Below, one piece after another: positions 22,396-34,544 of a stretch of 64,000 bases of DNA (within the stretch, counting starts at the first letter, position 1; each line of letters starts with the position of its first letter). The notes under the pieces are model-generated. The model searched no databases. It saw only the letters and a program-made list of their open reading frames with translations, and was not told the origin of the DNA. The translations under genes and the position numbers were made by a program. The stretch covers positions 80,014,973 to 80,078,972 of the forward strand of contig CM072514.1 in the NCBI GenBank assembly GCA_036898135.1, read 5' to 3'. Source of the DNA: Oncomelania hupensis. Taxonomy: Eukaryota; Mollusca; Gastropoda; Littorinimorpha; Pomatiopsidae.

Positions 22396-23600
22396 CAATA
22401 CAACACATCTGTATTAGATCTACCTCAAACAAGGAATGTTCACAAGCGTAAACTTAAGAACAACTGCATGCACTCCAAACATAAAGATAGTACAGTAAAA
22501 CGTTACAAAATATTAAGAAATTATTATGGGCGTGATATGACATTGGCCTATTCGATCTCGAGTACTACCTCCTAATATTCTTTTGATGGTAATAATTAAA
22601 ATTCCTCAGAGGCTTTGCACGATTTAGGTGTCTTTGCCAGTTTAAAAAATCGTCTGGACTATCATTGGCAAAACCTCAATTAACTGCTAAACATCCTGAA
22701 TCTCAACTCAACCATCAACTAACATATCGAGCCTGGCAAGTGGAAATATCTTTGTTTTAAAATAAATCATCACCACGAATGCAAGTAAAATGTGGAGTAG
22801 TATGAAGTGATCGATGAACGGGTCAAGGAGAAAACCATTCTACGTCGAACAAGCTCAAATATAGCGCAGAAGTAAATGAAGATATTAGAGGTTCGTTGGT
22901 ACGCCGTTTGGGAATAAACCGTTTAAGCGGCCGGTTCGTTTCGCCTACGACGGAGTGTGATCCCACCCTTCTATCTACGATATATAGGCTGTACGCTACT
23001 ACCGCTACCTCTGTGCTATTGACGATTTATTCTATTTTCGTTATCGCGGATCCATTCTACTGGGTTATGCCCCTGTGCTTACTTCCAAAAGGGAGAAGGT
23101 CCCGTCTGGTCTGGCTGGACTAAGTAGACTTTTATGACTGCATGCACGAGCTGCACTTCTTTTTCCTATCTAATGGCAGTCTTTTGTTTTGTGCTGTATT
23201 CTTCCGGTCAACTTAATTGGTACCATACCACAAGCGCCCGCCTCTGGATGCGATAGAGCTCTCTCTAAAGAGTGCGTTCCTTTGTGCACTAGTATTATTA
23301 TCGTACAGAGAGGTACGCGCTAGAGAGACGCTGGCGCATCTAAGTTCGGGCGCCTGTGTATCATACAGTCTCCGCGGGTCCCGATACAGCCGACTCTTTG
23401 TACGTGTATGTTTAGGTTACGTGAAGTCAACCAAACTTTATTACCCACAATGGAGAATCCATGCAGCACATTGCATCGCAGCGAATAAGAAAAGAAAAAC
23501 AATTAAGAGGGAAAAAAAGTTTTTAAACAAATACAATAATACCTACAAATAATACATAAATCTGATAAAGCTTACGTAGTCATATTTGAAACACAACTAT
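22396..23600. other. Intergenic, unclassified
   Basis: No recognised gene, RNA or repeat. Two frames of 75 and 111 codons (22896-23123, 23217-23552) have no domain similarity and are probably chance. Confidence 0.5.
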
Positions 23601-23601
23601 C

Positions 23602-23686
<85 letters not shown>

Positions 23687-23960
23687 GATGCTATATACGC
23701 GCTTTTCCCCAAATCTCTAATCAAGCTCAAAGTGCGGCGATGTGTACCAACACACATATTTCACCCACTCTCACACACACAACAAGCATACATCTATCAC
23801 TGAAACATGGGGTGTAAAGACAGGGAGATCGCTATTAGAAGGCGAAAAGTAAATCGAACTTTTATTTTTGAAATGTTTATAATGACTGCATCCTATGCCA
23901 TTAATAAACTAGCTGAAGACTTAATTACAAAGCAAAATCGCTTGTACTTTAGGTAATATA
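23602..23960 (-). mobile_element. SINE family D copy with (ATT)n tail
   Basis: On the minus strand the body has GGTGAAATATGTGTGTTGGT, CGCCGCACTTTGAGCTTGAT and GCGCGTATATAGCATCCATT, then about 28 ATT units. It pairs closely with 57722-57960. Confidence 0.82.
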
Positions 23961-24639
23961 AAGTCAAGTCAAGTCAAAGGTTGTTTATCGTTCCAAAGCT
24001 GAAAGATATGGATGTCATCAATAAATTTAATTTGCGCAGAAAGTGAGTTACTGATTTCCATTTCTAGGTCTGTGCATGATGACCAACATCAAGGTCCGGG
24101 TTCTCAGTTGACGCTTGAAATGCACTAGCCTACTGCTGGATAGAAGTGTCAATTACATCTGACTATGCAACGTGCGCAGTTCGTTAGAATGGATGTGTAT
24201 GAGCGTGTTCAGTCAATTTAAATAACCAGTTTGTTTTAGACTCTTCAGTTTAGGTAGTGTAATGAAATATGTTTTTCTTGTTGCTGTTTGGTTGGCGGTT
24301 CTATATTCTGTGAGTTTGGTTCTTTTGTACAATGCAAACGATTTCTCTCGTTTCCTATGGGGACAGTAAAGGAATTCTTATTCTAATATCTAGCTCTTAT
24401 TAGGCACATTCAATTATAATTAAAAGAGCAAAAAAATAAATAAATAAACGCATTGTATGCGGAAATGTGGTGATGAAAACACAATTACTTCATTCACCAA
24501 CGAAGGCGGATTATCAATGCAACGGTGATTCATTCAATCAATAAAGTAGCACACCAGCTCTATGATAGTGTCGTCTGCTACGGCTGCAGTGCGTTAAAAT
24601 GTTGTCTGCTAGACGTTGTCATTCTGCATGACGCGCATG
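23961..24639. other. Intergenic, AT-rich, unclassified
   Basis: Nothing recognisable apart from a short AGTCA repeat (23962-23977). Confidence 0.5.
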
Positions 24640-24950
24640 CTCGGCGATTGGCCAATGAGATCACAGACATCGCGACATTCCTAAACGGCTAGGCTAGCAA
24701 GATTGACACTAACACACACACGCACTGTGTCGTCGTTGGTGTTGTGCGGGTCTGTGCCTCAACTGAGCGTAAACAAAAAGCTCCTGACCCATTTCGGAGG
24801 CTCAAGAAAAGGAACTCTCCGACTTGTTCCTGGAACACAAACACGGATGTAACAGTGACTCTACGACTGTGCAGGTCTGCTCGGACCGTACGTAATAATT
24901 CCGTCATTGGCTACTACTGCTTCTGACCGTTCACCTGTGGGATTCTAGCA
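24635..24950 (+). promoter_or_regulatory. Candidate CCAAT-box promoter and noncoding first exon
   Basis: GCGATTGGCCAATGAGATC is a back-to-back CCAAT pair (24647-24661), the site type bound by NF-Y. About 290 bases on, AGCAG|GTGAGA (24950) is a near-consensus donor. Local GC content is above that of the neighbourhood. It might start the downstream death-domain gene or a noncoding RNA. This is inference only. Confidence 0.25.
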
Positions 24951-25380
24951 GGTGAGATTTACCGCACCCAGCACAAGAACCGTGCCAATGTTTTTGAATG
25001 CTTCTCTGCTCTTTATAGTATAGGATAAGTTTCGTCAGTGTCTTCTCTTCTGCATTGAATGTGTCACCAATAGGTCTACTCGTTATGTTTACTGTAGTGT
25101 TAGCGTTATCATCTTCTTCCTGTTTTGATTAATCTTATAATAATTATATCTCTTAAAGTTTAATTTTTATTTTCATGTAGCCAGTCCGTTTTTTCAGCTA
25201 TAATATTGATTGCTCAACGCCTTGTCCTCTTTACGCTTATGTGTCCGGGGACGTTAATCTACCAACTAACTAACTTGTCCTAGCAGTGGGAGGGCATTTG
25301 TTAACTTCGACGTAGTATTATTACTGGTTCGTGGGCTACGTTCCGCCTCGCTGATTTCATTCAATTTGCTACAGCATAAT
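24951..25380. other. Intergenic with an isolated SINE 3' hairpin segment
   Basis: Contains GTCCTCTTTACGCTTATG and GTGTCCGGGGACGTTAATCT (25224-25263), the 3' end motif repeated across the window, followed by the tail ACCAACTAACTAAC. Confidence 0.6.
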
Positions 25381-25690
25381 TATTATTATTATGAAGATTT
25401 TGGCTGCGGCGAATAGCGTGATGTGGGTGCGTGTGTGTGTGTGTGTGTGTGTATGTGTGTGATAGAAGGAGAGATAGAGTAAGTGTGTGTCAAAGAAAGA
25501 GAGAGAGCTGAAGGAAATATAGACATACAGTGTATGTGTTTGTGTATGTGTTTGTGTGTGCATGTGATTGTATGTTCCCGTCTTTGATTGTCTGAACTGT
25601 TTGCATTCATGAGAGAGAGGGATGTTGTTTGTTTGTGTGTATGTGTGTGTGTGCATGCGTGTTTGTGTGTGTATGGGTGTGTTAACAAAC
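25381..25690. repeat. TG-rich low-complexity region
   Basis: Alternating TG runs and AGAGAG segments. The minus-strand His/Thr-rich frames are artefacts. Confidence 0.85.
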
Positions 25691-25936
25691 AACTATACAC
25701 TATTATTGTACAGATCTTTTCACAATGATTTAAGTGTGTAATTATTAATACAGGCTTTGAAACTCTATACCAGGAAGATGATACTATCTGAACTAGATTC
25801 AAGCCACTGTCCTTTGATAGAATCCCTTAAGCATGCCACACATACTAAGAAGATGTCTTCTGTTAGCTTACTTAACACCAAAGCTTAATGTAATTATAAA
25901 GCAAAATGTATTCCTTTTGCATTGTATGTCCCTTGT

Positions 25937-26646
25937 CAGGGCTAGAAATTAACCTTTTTCTTTGGGGGCCACCGGGCCCCTTGATTGAAAAATTTGAGGG
26001 CCCACAAGCAACTTTCGGGGCCCAACTTGAAAAATAATGTAGACTTTCTTTTTGCAGCCTGCGCCCGACACGGCACACAGAATAACACTTCTTGGCCGTC
26101 TTCGTTCACTTCAAGGCCATGCCATGGAAATCTTTTTTTCCACCCTTCATTGTAGTTCCTTGATCTTTTTTCCTCTTCATACTTCTTTTTTCTCTCTTTT
26201 TCTTGTTCTTTCCTTTCGTCGACGTTTTCTTCCAGCGTCTTTCGCTTCCCACAAATTGGAAAATACGCCATCGCTGATTGTTTTAACAACTGTATGGCGA
26301 CGATATGTAGCCATACTTTCGTACTTGCAAAGATGGACATTTTGCGCTTATGTTGTGCCCATAGCCTTTTGTTTCTTATATTAAAAAGATATTGAAGTGT
26401 ATATTAAACTTTTGAGTGCAAAATTAAAGGGTTTTGGCTTCTTTTCTCTGTGTTTTTTTTCTGTCCAAATTTAGGGCACCGGTGTGGGTTGCTTCCATTG
26501 GCCCAAATACGAAACTGCTGAGTACAGCTAGCTGTAGCAGACGAATTATTTTGCGGGCCAAGCGGGCCCTTCGTTTTTCAACTTTCCGAGCCCGAAATCA
26601 ACTTTGCGGGTTTTTGGCCCCGGGCCCCCGCTAATTTCGAGCCCTG
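25937..26646 (-). mobile_element. hAT-like element, 710 bp, with transposase zinc-finger fragment
   Basis: Inverted ends CAGGGCTAGAAATTA (left) and CAGGGCTCGAAATTAGC (right, read inward) are flanked by a 5-bp direct repeat CTTGT. On the minus strand (25990-26340) the frame SRNYNEGWKKRFPWHGLEV then VLFCVPCRAQAA is the TTF/BED-type zinc-finger N-terminus of a hAT transposase related to the KIAA1586/ZNF862 group. Everything after it is deleted, so this is a non-autonomous derivative. The 5-bp rather than 8-bp duplication is unusual for hAT. Confidence 0.8.
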
Positions 26647-26879
26647 CTTGTTAATTAGTATCTGAATATGAATGTAAAATGTTCTTATCCTATTATTTTT
26701 TTTCTCTCCGAATTTCCTCCCTCCCTCTTCAAATTCTCTCTCCACCTCCCCCCCCCCACCAACCTTTCTCCCTTGGCCTTCATAAAAAATACATTTAAAA
26801 ATAATAACGAATAAGAAAAAAAAGATGGAGAAATACTACTGTGAGACTGCTTAGTTAATTTAAAAAAAATATTTTTCTA
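26647..26879. other. Intergenic, CT-rich then AT-rich
   Basis: No recognised feature. It includes a C-run at 26747-26757. Confidence 0.5.
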
Positions 26880-27700
26880 ATGCACATATTAGAGAGAGAG
26901 AGAGAGAGTTTGTGTGTGATGTATGTGTGCGTGTTGTGTGTGTGTGTGTGCGTGCGGTTTTGTTTATCAAAAGTCACAATATTTATTTCCATAATAAACC
27001 ACATTTATTTATTTAAATTTTACGTCTCTACACATATATTGCAATTTGTGATGATCAGTCATTCAATCTCTCGCATCTGTACTCATAAACGCATGCCCAC
27101 AAGTGCACACACATACACAAACACACACACACACAATCGCCATTGGAAGAACAATAACATTTTTTTTAATTTTAAAATTATGCTAAGTAGCAAGACAAGT
27201 CAATTAATACCAACTTAATCATACAAAATTCTGCCTAGCTAAACCAAAGAGCTTATTATTATAATTAGGCTCTTTGGCTAAACCTATAACGAATAAAACA
27301 CAGAACATACTGTGAGACAAGTTAATTTAAAAAAACAATATGCAGAATAATGACAAATCTTGTACAGAGAGAGAGTAGATTGTGATGTATGCATGTTGTG
27401 TGTGTGTGTGCGTGCGGTTTTGTTTATCAAAAGTCACAATATTATTTCCATAATAAACCACATTTTTTTTTTTTTTACGTCTCTACAATATTGCAATTTG
27501 TGATATACACTCATTCTCTCATGCATCTCTCTAAACGCATGCCCCCACACACACATACACAACACACACACACACAATCAGAAAGAACAATAACAAAAAT
27601 TATGCTAAGTAGCAAGACAAGTCAATTAATACCAACTTAATCATACAAAATTCTGCCTAGCTAAACCAAAGAGATTATTATAATTCTCTTTGGCTCTTTG
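26880..27700. repeat. Diverged tandem duplication of about 0.4 kb
   Basis: 26930-27277 and 27395-27693 share GTGCGTGCGGTTTTGTTTAT, AAAGTCACAATATTATTTCC-like and TATGCTAAGTAGCAAGACAA blocks. Each copy ends in a hairpin: CCAAAGAGC/GCTCTTTGG (27244-27277) or CCAAAGAGA/TCTCTTTGG (27666-27693). The second copy is shorter through loss of simple-repeat bases. Confidence 0.88.
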
Positions 27701-27878
27701 GCACAGAACTACAAATTACATTTTATAACATAAGAATATGATCTTGTAAACGTCTTTTGATTGAGAAATCTTATCTTAATTCTCTACTCTCTGACTATTT
27801 TTCTCTACGTCTCACTTCCTTTCTCAGTGCTTTCTCTCTCTATCTCTTCTCTCCTTTTCTTCTCCTTGCTTTATCTCT

Positions 27879-27954
<76 letters not shown>

Positions 27955-28190
27955 AGAGAGAGAGAGAGAGAGAGAGAGAGAGTAAAGAGAAAGTGTGATT
28001 GAGAGAGTGAGAGAAGTGAGAGAGAGAGTAAGAGAGTGAGTGTGTGTTGTTTGTGCGTGTGAGAGGAGAGCTAGAAGAGATGTGGAGAGAAGAAAAAAAA
28101 GAAAAAAAAAGAGTGAAGAGAAAAGATGAAGAAGAGAAAAGAGAAGTATAGAAGAGAGTAGAAGAGAGTGTGTGTGCGTGCTGGTGTGTG
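27701..28190. repeat. (TC)n / (AG)n low-complexity region
   Basis: A TC run (27885-27949) flips to an AG run (27954-27982), giving a long purine/pyrimidine inverted repeat. Degenerate GA-rich sequence continues to 28170. Confidence 0.85.
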
Positions 28191-28435
28191 CGTGTGCGTT
28201 GAACTATGTTTGTGTGTTTGCATCAATGACAGTACAAAGAAAGAGAATGAAAAGGAATAATTTCAGCATCCTAAAAAATAATGAGAAACTAGCGATTGCT
28301 CCACAGTAATACAAGACAAGAAAGAGTGTTAGCCAGTTTGTATTGAATGTAATGTCTTTTAACATGCAGCGCGTTATGGCTCAATCAAGGCGGGCACTGT
28401 ACAATTATATCATACGGAGATTCAGCAGTTTCTGA
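28191..28435. other. Intergenic, no feature
   Basis: Nothing recognised. Confidence 0.5.
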
Positions 28436-28439
28436 TACC

Positions 28440-28925
28440 CTCGTGTTGTCTTGTAAAAGTTCTGTTCTTAGTTTAGAAACTCTGTTAATAATTGTCGGAC
28501 TACACAACTTGTAGCATGCTGTTACGCACTAGTAACTTATGTCCCAGTGTTAGCCTAAAAACTCTAGTGACTATTTTTAGACTACAATCTATTGTTAACT
28601 AAGTTTCGCTCTACCAAATTTGTTTTATTTATTTTTAGACTACAAAATGGTGTTAATAATTTTTAGCCTTCAAAATCGTGTTAATTATTGTTAGGCTACA
28701 AACTCTTGTTAATTATTTTTAATATATACACACTCTTATTTGTAATTGTTAACTATGTTTGGCGTACACATTTTTTTCACACAACCTTTTTAAAATGTAT
28801 TCTTATACATAGCCTTAAAAAAATTAACTATATTTAGCGAATGGACTCTTGTATCTATTTTTAATATTTAGTGTGCGAACTATTATTAGGCCTGCTATTG
28901 TTAGCCTACCACAAAGTCAAGGCCA
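28440..28925. repeat. Degenerate minisatellite of about 38 bp
   Basis: The phrase TAG(A/G)CTACAAA(C/A)TCTTGTTAATTATT recurs in diverged form about ten times, clearest at 28640-28740. Old and decayed. Confidence 0.55.
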
Positions 28926-29160
28926 ATAAACAAAAACAGGGATAGGAAGTGAAACCGTTCGTTGTAAACACGTTGTACAAGTACTATCAATCTATAGTCT
29001 TAATTCAGAGGTTAAATTCATTCTGAATAATTGTACTTAGAAAGACGGTTGGTTGTAAAATCTAACTAAAGGTGGCTTGACATGCATATTTTAAGGGTAT
29101 ATTATTTAATTAATGGATTCATCGGCCATTAAATGCGATTATCGTCTAAGTGTAGATTTT
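28926..29160. other. Intergenic, AT-rich
   Basis: Nothing recognised. Confidence 0.5.
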
Positions 29161-29169
29161 TTTAAAGTG

Positions 29170-29661
<492 letters not shown>

Positions 29662-29911
29662 TCCACCAAGATGACAAAAACTGTTTCCCGAATGTCACCC
29701 ACGGTCTTTAAGCTACATTTTAAGGTCATTTGACATCATAACAACCTATTTTTAGGTATAATTATTTTATATCTTAAGGTCAACCTATTTCGGCACAGAA
29801 TTTCAACAGTACAATCCCATTTATTGCTTGAAATGCTGATAAGAACTCCATCAGTAGTGCGTACGCCACTCTATAAGTTATTCTAAACTGTGCCACTACT
29901 ACCGGAACTAC
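29662..29911. other. Intergenic, no feature
   Basis: Nothing recognised before the LINE tail. Confidence 0.5.
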
Positions 29912-30463
29912 ACTATCCTATCCTATTCTATCATATCCTATGCCATAACTCGGAGGTCGTAGGGGCACCACAGATGATCGTTTAACCAGCGTACTCCATC
30001 TTTCCCTGTCCTCAGCAACCCTGATAGTTTCGCTCAGTGTCAAACCAGTCCATTCTCGAATGTTGTCCTCCCACCTCTTTTTCGGTCTCCCTCTTCTTCT
30101 ACCTCCTTGCACTGTGCCTTGCAGGATGGTGTTTGCAAGACCTGATGATCCGGTGACGTGGCCATACCATCGGAGTTTACGTTTCTTCACCACTGTGAGC
30201 AGGTCATCGTGTTGTCCAATGGCTTGTGTGATGGTCTGTCGGACTTCGTTGTTGATGATGTTCTGGGTATAGGAAATGCCCAGAAGTCTTCTGTAGCATC
30301 TCATCTCCATGCTTTCTATTCTTCGTTGGAGATCTGCTGTGAGGGTCCATGTTTCGCAAGCATATAGGAAGATGCAGATGACAAGGGAGCGAAGCAGCCT
30401 TACCTTGGAACGACACTGGAACTTAGAATTAACTACCGGTTTAGATAGGAGAACGCACGTCAA
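29912..30463 (-). mobile_element. LINE 3' fragment with an open 181-codon reading frame
   Basis: Best-preserved of the eight copies. The minus-strand frame covers RLLRSLVICIFLYACETWTL, MRCYRRLLGISYTQNI, VKKRKLRWYGHVTGSSGLAN and GRRRGRPKKRWEDNIREWTG, and runs to the 3' tail (CTATC-type repeats at 29912-29940). This is the C-terminal portion of a non-LTR retrotransposon polyprotein, 5'-truncated at insertion. The uninterrupted frame suggests a recent copy. Confidence 0.9.
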
Positions 30464-31085
30464 TGGTGACGGCGCAGTCAGAGCTAGAGAGGTTTTTGAG
30501 CCTGCATGACCCTTGACTTTCGACTATTACAATCACAATTACCGCTTCAAATAGAGATAAAAATACAAGGACTGCTTGAAATGCCGATAAGAAAGTTATC
30601 TGATGAGTCATTGTCAGATTTAACTCGCCGCCCCTGCTAGCCTATGTAATCAATCATGTATTACCATCATAACGTGCGTCATTGATGATTTGTTCACGGA
30701 CGTCCTATGTCTACTTACAATTGTCTTTATTTGTAATAATAAAATTATTTTTGTTCAATTCGATTAAACTGTGAATAATTAATCATTTAATAAGCCTATT
30801 TAATATGCCTATGTCTATTTAAAATAATACAATTGTCCTTATTAGTAATAATAAAACACTTTGTAGAAGTCGATAAGACTATAAATAGTTAGTTGTTTTA
30901 TAGCGAAAATATCTATGCAGTGAAATCAGTGTGTAGTCAGTAGCGTACTGAATAGTCTCGTTAACTGCGGTCGAACCACTTTAAACTAAATTTGTGTCTC
31001 CTTTAAATCCTACCTACTTACCACTACTACTGTTCAATCTAAGAACCGTGAAACTTTGGGAATGGTGCCTTAATGATTATTATCT
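30464..31085. other. Intergenic, AT-rich
   Basis: A short repeated phrase (TTTAAAATAATACAATTGTC / TACAATTGTCTTTATTTGTA) at 30716-30850. No coding potential. Confidence 0.5.
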
Positions 31086-31088
31086 TGT

Positions 31089-31096
31089 TGTTGATT

Positions 31097-31131
<35 letters not shown>

Positions 31132-31349
31132 CTTCTTCTTCTTCTTCTTCTTCTTCTTCTTCTTCTTCTTCTTCTTCTTCTTCTTCTTCTTCTTCTTCTT
31201 CTTCTTCTCCTTCCACTCCTCCTCCAATTACCTTTAGCTTTCGTCTCGAACAACCTTTGATTTTAGACGTTAATTAAATATGTTACAACTGCTACTTCTT
31301 CTTTTCAATTTTTATATGTATGGGCAACTAACTTATACAGTCAGCATAC

Positions 31350-31429
<80 letters not shown>

Positions 31430-31430
31430 C
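31089..31430. repeat. (GTT)n, (CTT)n and (AAT)n microsatellites
   Basis: GTT units change to CTT units at 31131. After 140 bases an AAT tract of about 26 units follows (31352-31429). Confidence 0.95.
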
Positions 31431-31560
31431 ATCAACCTTAAGTGTTAGTCAACGATAACGACGCCAGAGGGCTTGAGCATTATTTAGTTTGCCTTAAATG
31501 ATGAAGCGTTCCTCCCAGGCTTGATAATAGTTATGTTTAGCGAAGATCTCAGCAATCTCA

Positions 31561-32117
31561 ATACATTCTGTGTGCCGTCGTACTTAGAAGGACACATCTC
31601 CTACGAACGATCGAAAGTATAGTTTTCGTGCCTGTGCATGTTCGTGCGGTTTGTGTGTGCATGTCTCAAGTCTGTGCGTGTTGTTCGCGTGTTTGTGTAT
31701 GCATTTCTGTGCGCGTTGTTTGCGTGTTTGTGTATGCAAGTCTGTGTGTGTTGTTCGCGTGTTTGTGTATGCATGTCTGTGCGTGTTGTTCGCGTTGGTT
31801 GGTTGGTTGTTTTATTAACGTCTTTTTTCATCAAGATGATACATTCTGTGTGCCGTCGTACTTAGAAGGACACATCTCCTACGAACGATCGAAAGTATAG
31901 TTTTCGTGCCTGTGCATGTTCGTGCGGTTTGTGTGTGCATGTCTCAAGTCTGTGCGTGTTGTTCGCGTGTTTGTGTATGCATTTCTGTGCGCGTTGTTTG
32001 CGTGTTTGTGTATGCAAGTCTGTGTGTGTTGTTCGCGTGTTTGTGTATGCATGTCTGTGCGTGTTGTTCGCGTTGGTTGGTTGGTTGTTTTATTAACGTC
32101 TTTTTTCATCAAGATGA
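31561..32117. repeat. Perfect tandem duplication, period 278 bp
   Basis: The segment beginning ATACATTCTGTGTGCCGTCG at 31561 is repeated without any difference I can see at 31839. Inside each copy is a degenerate 32-bp motif (TGTTCGCGTGTTTGTGTATG). Each copy ends in the 3' tail of the LINE that follows, so the duplication is younger than that insertion. Confidence 0.92.
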
Positions 32118-32756
32118 TAAAGACCATACATACAGATTCACGCATTTAAACAGACATACATGAACACATAAATACACATAGATACTATTACTATCTCTCT
32201 AACATAACAACAACAATGTCAGTTAAATAAAACGAGCGACTGGAGAAGTAATTAGAGCTTTTGCCAATCCCACATTCAATTCATTGCTAATGTTTTTAAC
32301 TGATGTTATAGTATTTACTTCAAGGGGCAAAAGAGGATGAACCTGAATGCAATGAAATAATAAATGTTTTAGAGTTAAAGGTTCATCACAAATGCACTTT
32401 ACATTTTTACAATATTTGGTTTTAATTGAATTTAATAATATTCTGTTTGCTATAGATGAAACTGATCTGGGAAATCCATGAAGATTGTTATAGTTTGTAT
32501 GGAACTGAAGTTCTTTACAATATCATTTTCAATATTATTTTGAATCTCTTTGGAAGACAGATTTAATTTAACTGATAGGGAATTAATATTTAATGCCCCT
32601 AATTTTGCAGCATGATCAGCCCAATCATTATATAGAAATCCGCAATGCGATGGAATCCAGCAAAAGGTCACTTCAGTACCACTAATTATCAATCCATGAA
32701 TAACGTTATTAATCTCAAAAATAATCTCTTTTCGTTCACAGGTAATAGGTAACAGG
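32073..32756 (-). mobile_element. 5'-truncated LINE with RNase H domain, 9-bp target duplication
   Basis: TTGTTCGCG flanks the insertion at 32064-32072 and 32757-32765. On the minus strand the frame 32450-32692 encodes VTFCWIPSHCGFLYNDWADHAAK, the final motif of a LINE-type RNase H (His and Asp kept). The 3' end is GACGTTAATAAAACAACCAA with an (AACC)n tail. I clade-type elements carry RNase H; the clade is not certain. Confidence 0.88.
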
Positions 32757-32765
32757 TTGTTCGCG

Positions 32766-33849
32766 TGTTTGTGTGCACGCTGTGCGTGTGTGTGTATAGA
32801 GATTAATAACTATAGAAGAAGCACGAGTAATTCTGTAGAAGCTTTCAAGACAGCCCTGGAGAGACGCATGTTTTTCCAAAGCCAGCAATGACACTAGATA
32901 TCACATTATCAGCCACACGTACCGTGACGAAGGAATAATGTTAGCTAGCTAGCCTACAGATATAGAGGTCTCTGTCATGTTTATATATATGCCAAATAAG
33001 GAAGAATTTTGTGTAAAACAGCCAACGTAACAAAGCAAACGTGTAATCGTGTAGAGCAAAGAACTACAACTCGGTGTCCGTAATGATTTCCATTCATCGT
33101 TAACAGTATCGCACTGCCGTGTACTTCCTTGGTAACGGGGACAGTCTGCTATCAAGAGTTCTGATGCGACGAGTAGTCCTAAGCAAGTACTCTTAGACAA
33201 TAACAGTTGTCTGTCCACTACGCGTCACGTCGTAATTAGCGATTGTTTGGCCGCAGGTTTTTAGCCCAGACTTCTCTTATGCGTAGCAGAAAAGGAACTC
33301 CTTCGTTTTACATAATAAACACACCACGCCGACTTTACTACTACAGAGGAACTCCATATCAGCACTGGAAACTCAATAAATGGGTAATCCCCGCCACAGG
33401 AAAAAGCCCTTGAGGTTTACTGTTACAAGGGAAAAGGACAATCGCAAAATCGTGTTTTTGAAAACAAAGGTTGAAACAGAGACCGTGCTATTTTATTGAT
33501 GACGGAAACCGTGGGTTATATCATTACCTTAGCGATACAATTATTTGACTGGGATTGAGGATAGTGATCGTGAACATACAGATCATCAGCGATGAATGCT
33601 TGCTAGGGTAGATAAACGTCCCCGGACACTTGGCGTATAGGGGACAGAGAGAGACCCGGCCTTTAGCTGCGATACGGTGACGTGTGCACTAGTCTAGTCT
33701 CCGCAGTTTACAGTGACCCAAACCACAGGTAACAGCAACAGCGATCCGTAGGGTAAGATCGGTTAGGCTTGAAGCTCTTAGTTTCCAATAAAGGGGGGTT
33801 TTCTTTATAATAAATAAAGTAATGGAAAAAAATTCAAATATTAATTAAT
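32766..33849. other. Intergenic, unclassified, with a SINE 3' hairpin segment
   Basis: No coding similarity. The minus-strand SINE 3' end motif (GTCCCCTATACGCC...GTGTCCGGGGACG) is at 33612-33648. Confidence 0.5.
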
Positions 33850-34200
33850 AATAATTTGTCCATTTGTATAGCGCAATAGCACTTCGGGTGAAAGCATTTA
33901 CAAGCTCAGGGAGCTTCTCAAAGCGCTGGTCACTAATATCCAACAACATGATTTGCCGAAGTTAGGGTTCGATCCTACGTCAACCGATACCCACGTAGGC
34001 CTACACAAAGTGTGCGACTTGAACCACTGAGCTATCCCTTCCGCCCACTACCGAAGATTATAGTCTGTGGGTTCGATCCCCGACGCCGCTGTTCTTCTCC
34101 CCTGTTCTCCCCGCCCCCGCCCATCCCGGGTGTCAAATAGGCCTATTTCGTTTCGTAGGTAGATTACCGTCCCCGGACACAGATGCGTATAGGGGACTTA
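33850..34200 (-). mobile_element. SINE family C copy and adjacent SINE 3' segment
   Basis: 33850-34050 has, on the minus strand, GGAAGGGATAGCTCAGTGGT (A box) and TAGGATCGAACCC-type B box, then AGCGCTTTGAGAAGCTCCCT and a GCGCTATACAAAT end. At 34157-34196 is another hairpin segment (GTCCCCTATACGCA ... GTGTCCGGGGACGG). Confidence 0.78.
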
Positions 34201-34544
34201 AGCCTATTTATCTTAGGTTTTAGATTTATCGGCACACCGAAGGCTTTCTCAGGGTACTCCAGGTCTCTCTCATTTCCTGAAAATGAGCCTGGGTCAAATT
34301 TTCAAACCTGTACACTAAATAGTATGATTAATGTATTTTATGCAGTCGTTCTAAATTTTTTTTTTTAATAAAGGGCTAATTCCATCCCAGCTTCTATAAT
34401 TAGCAAGCTCCTTAGGTCGCCGCGCTTTGAGTTCGATTGGAGAAATAAATCGGGAGAATAGAATCGTTTTAGCATTATTGGCCAGAAGTTATGTTTTTAT
34501 TTGAGTTTTTTTTTTTAAATTTTATTTGATTTTTGACACTTTAT
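34201..34544. other. Intergenic with a decayed SINE core
   Basis: GGCTTTCTCAGGGTACTCC (34243-34262) is a diverged copy of the core shared by families D, E and F. Nothing else was recognised. Confidence 0.5.
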
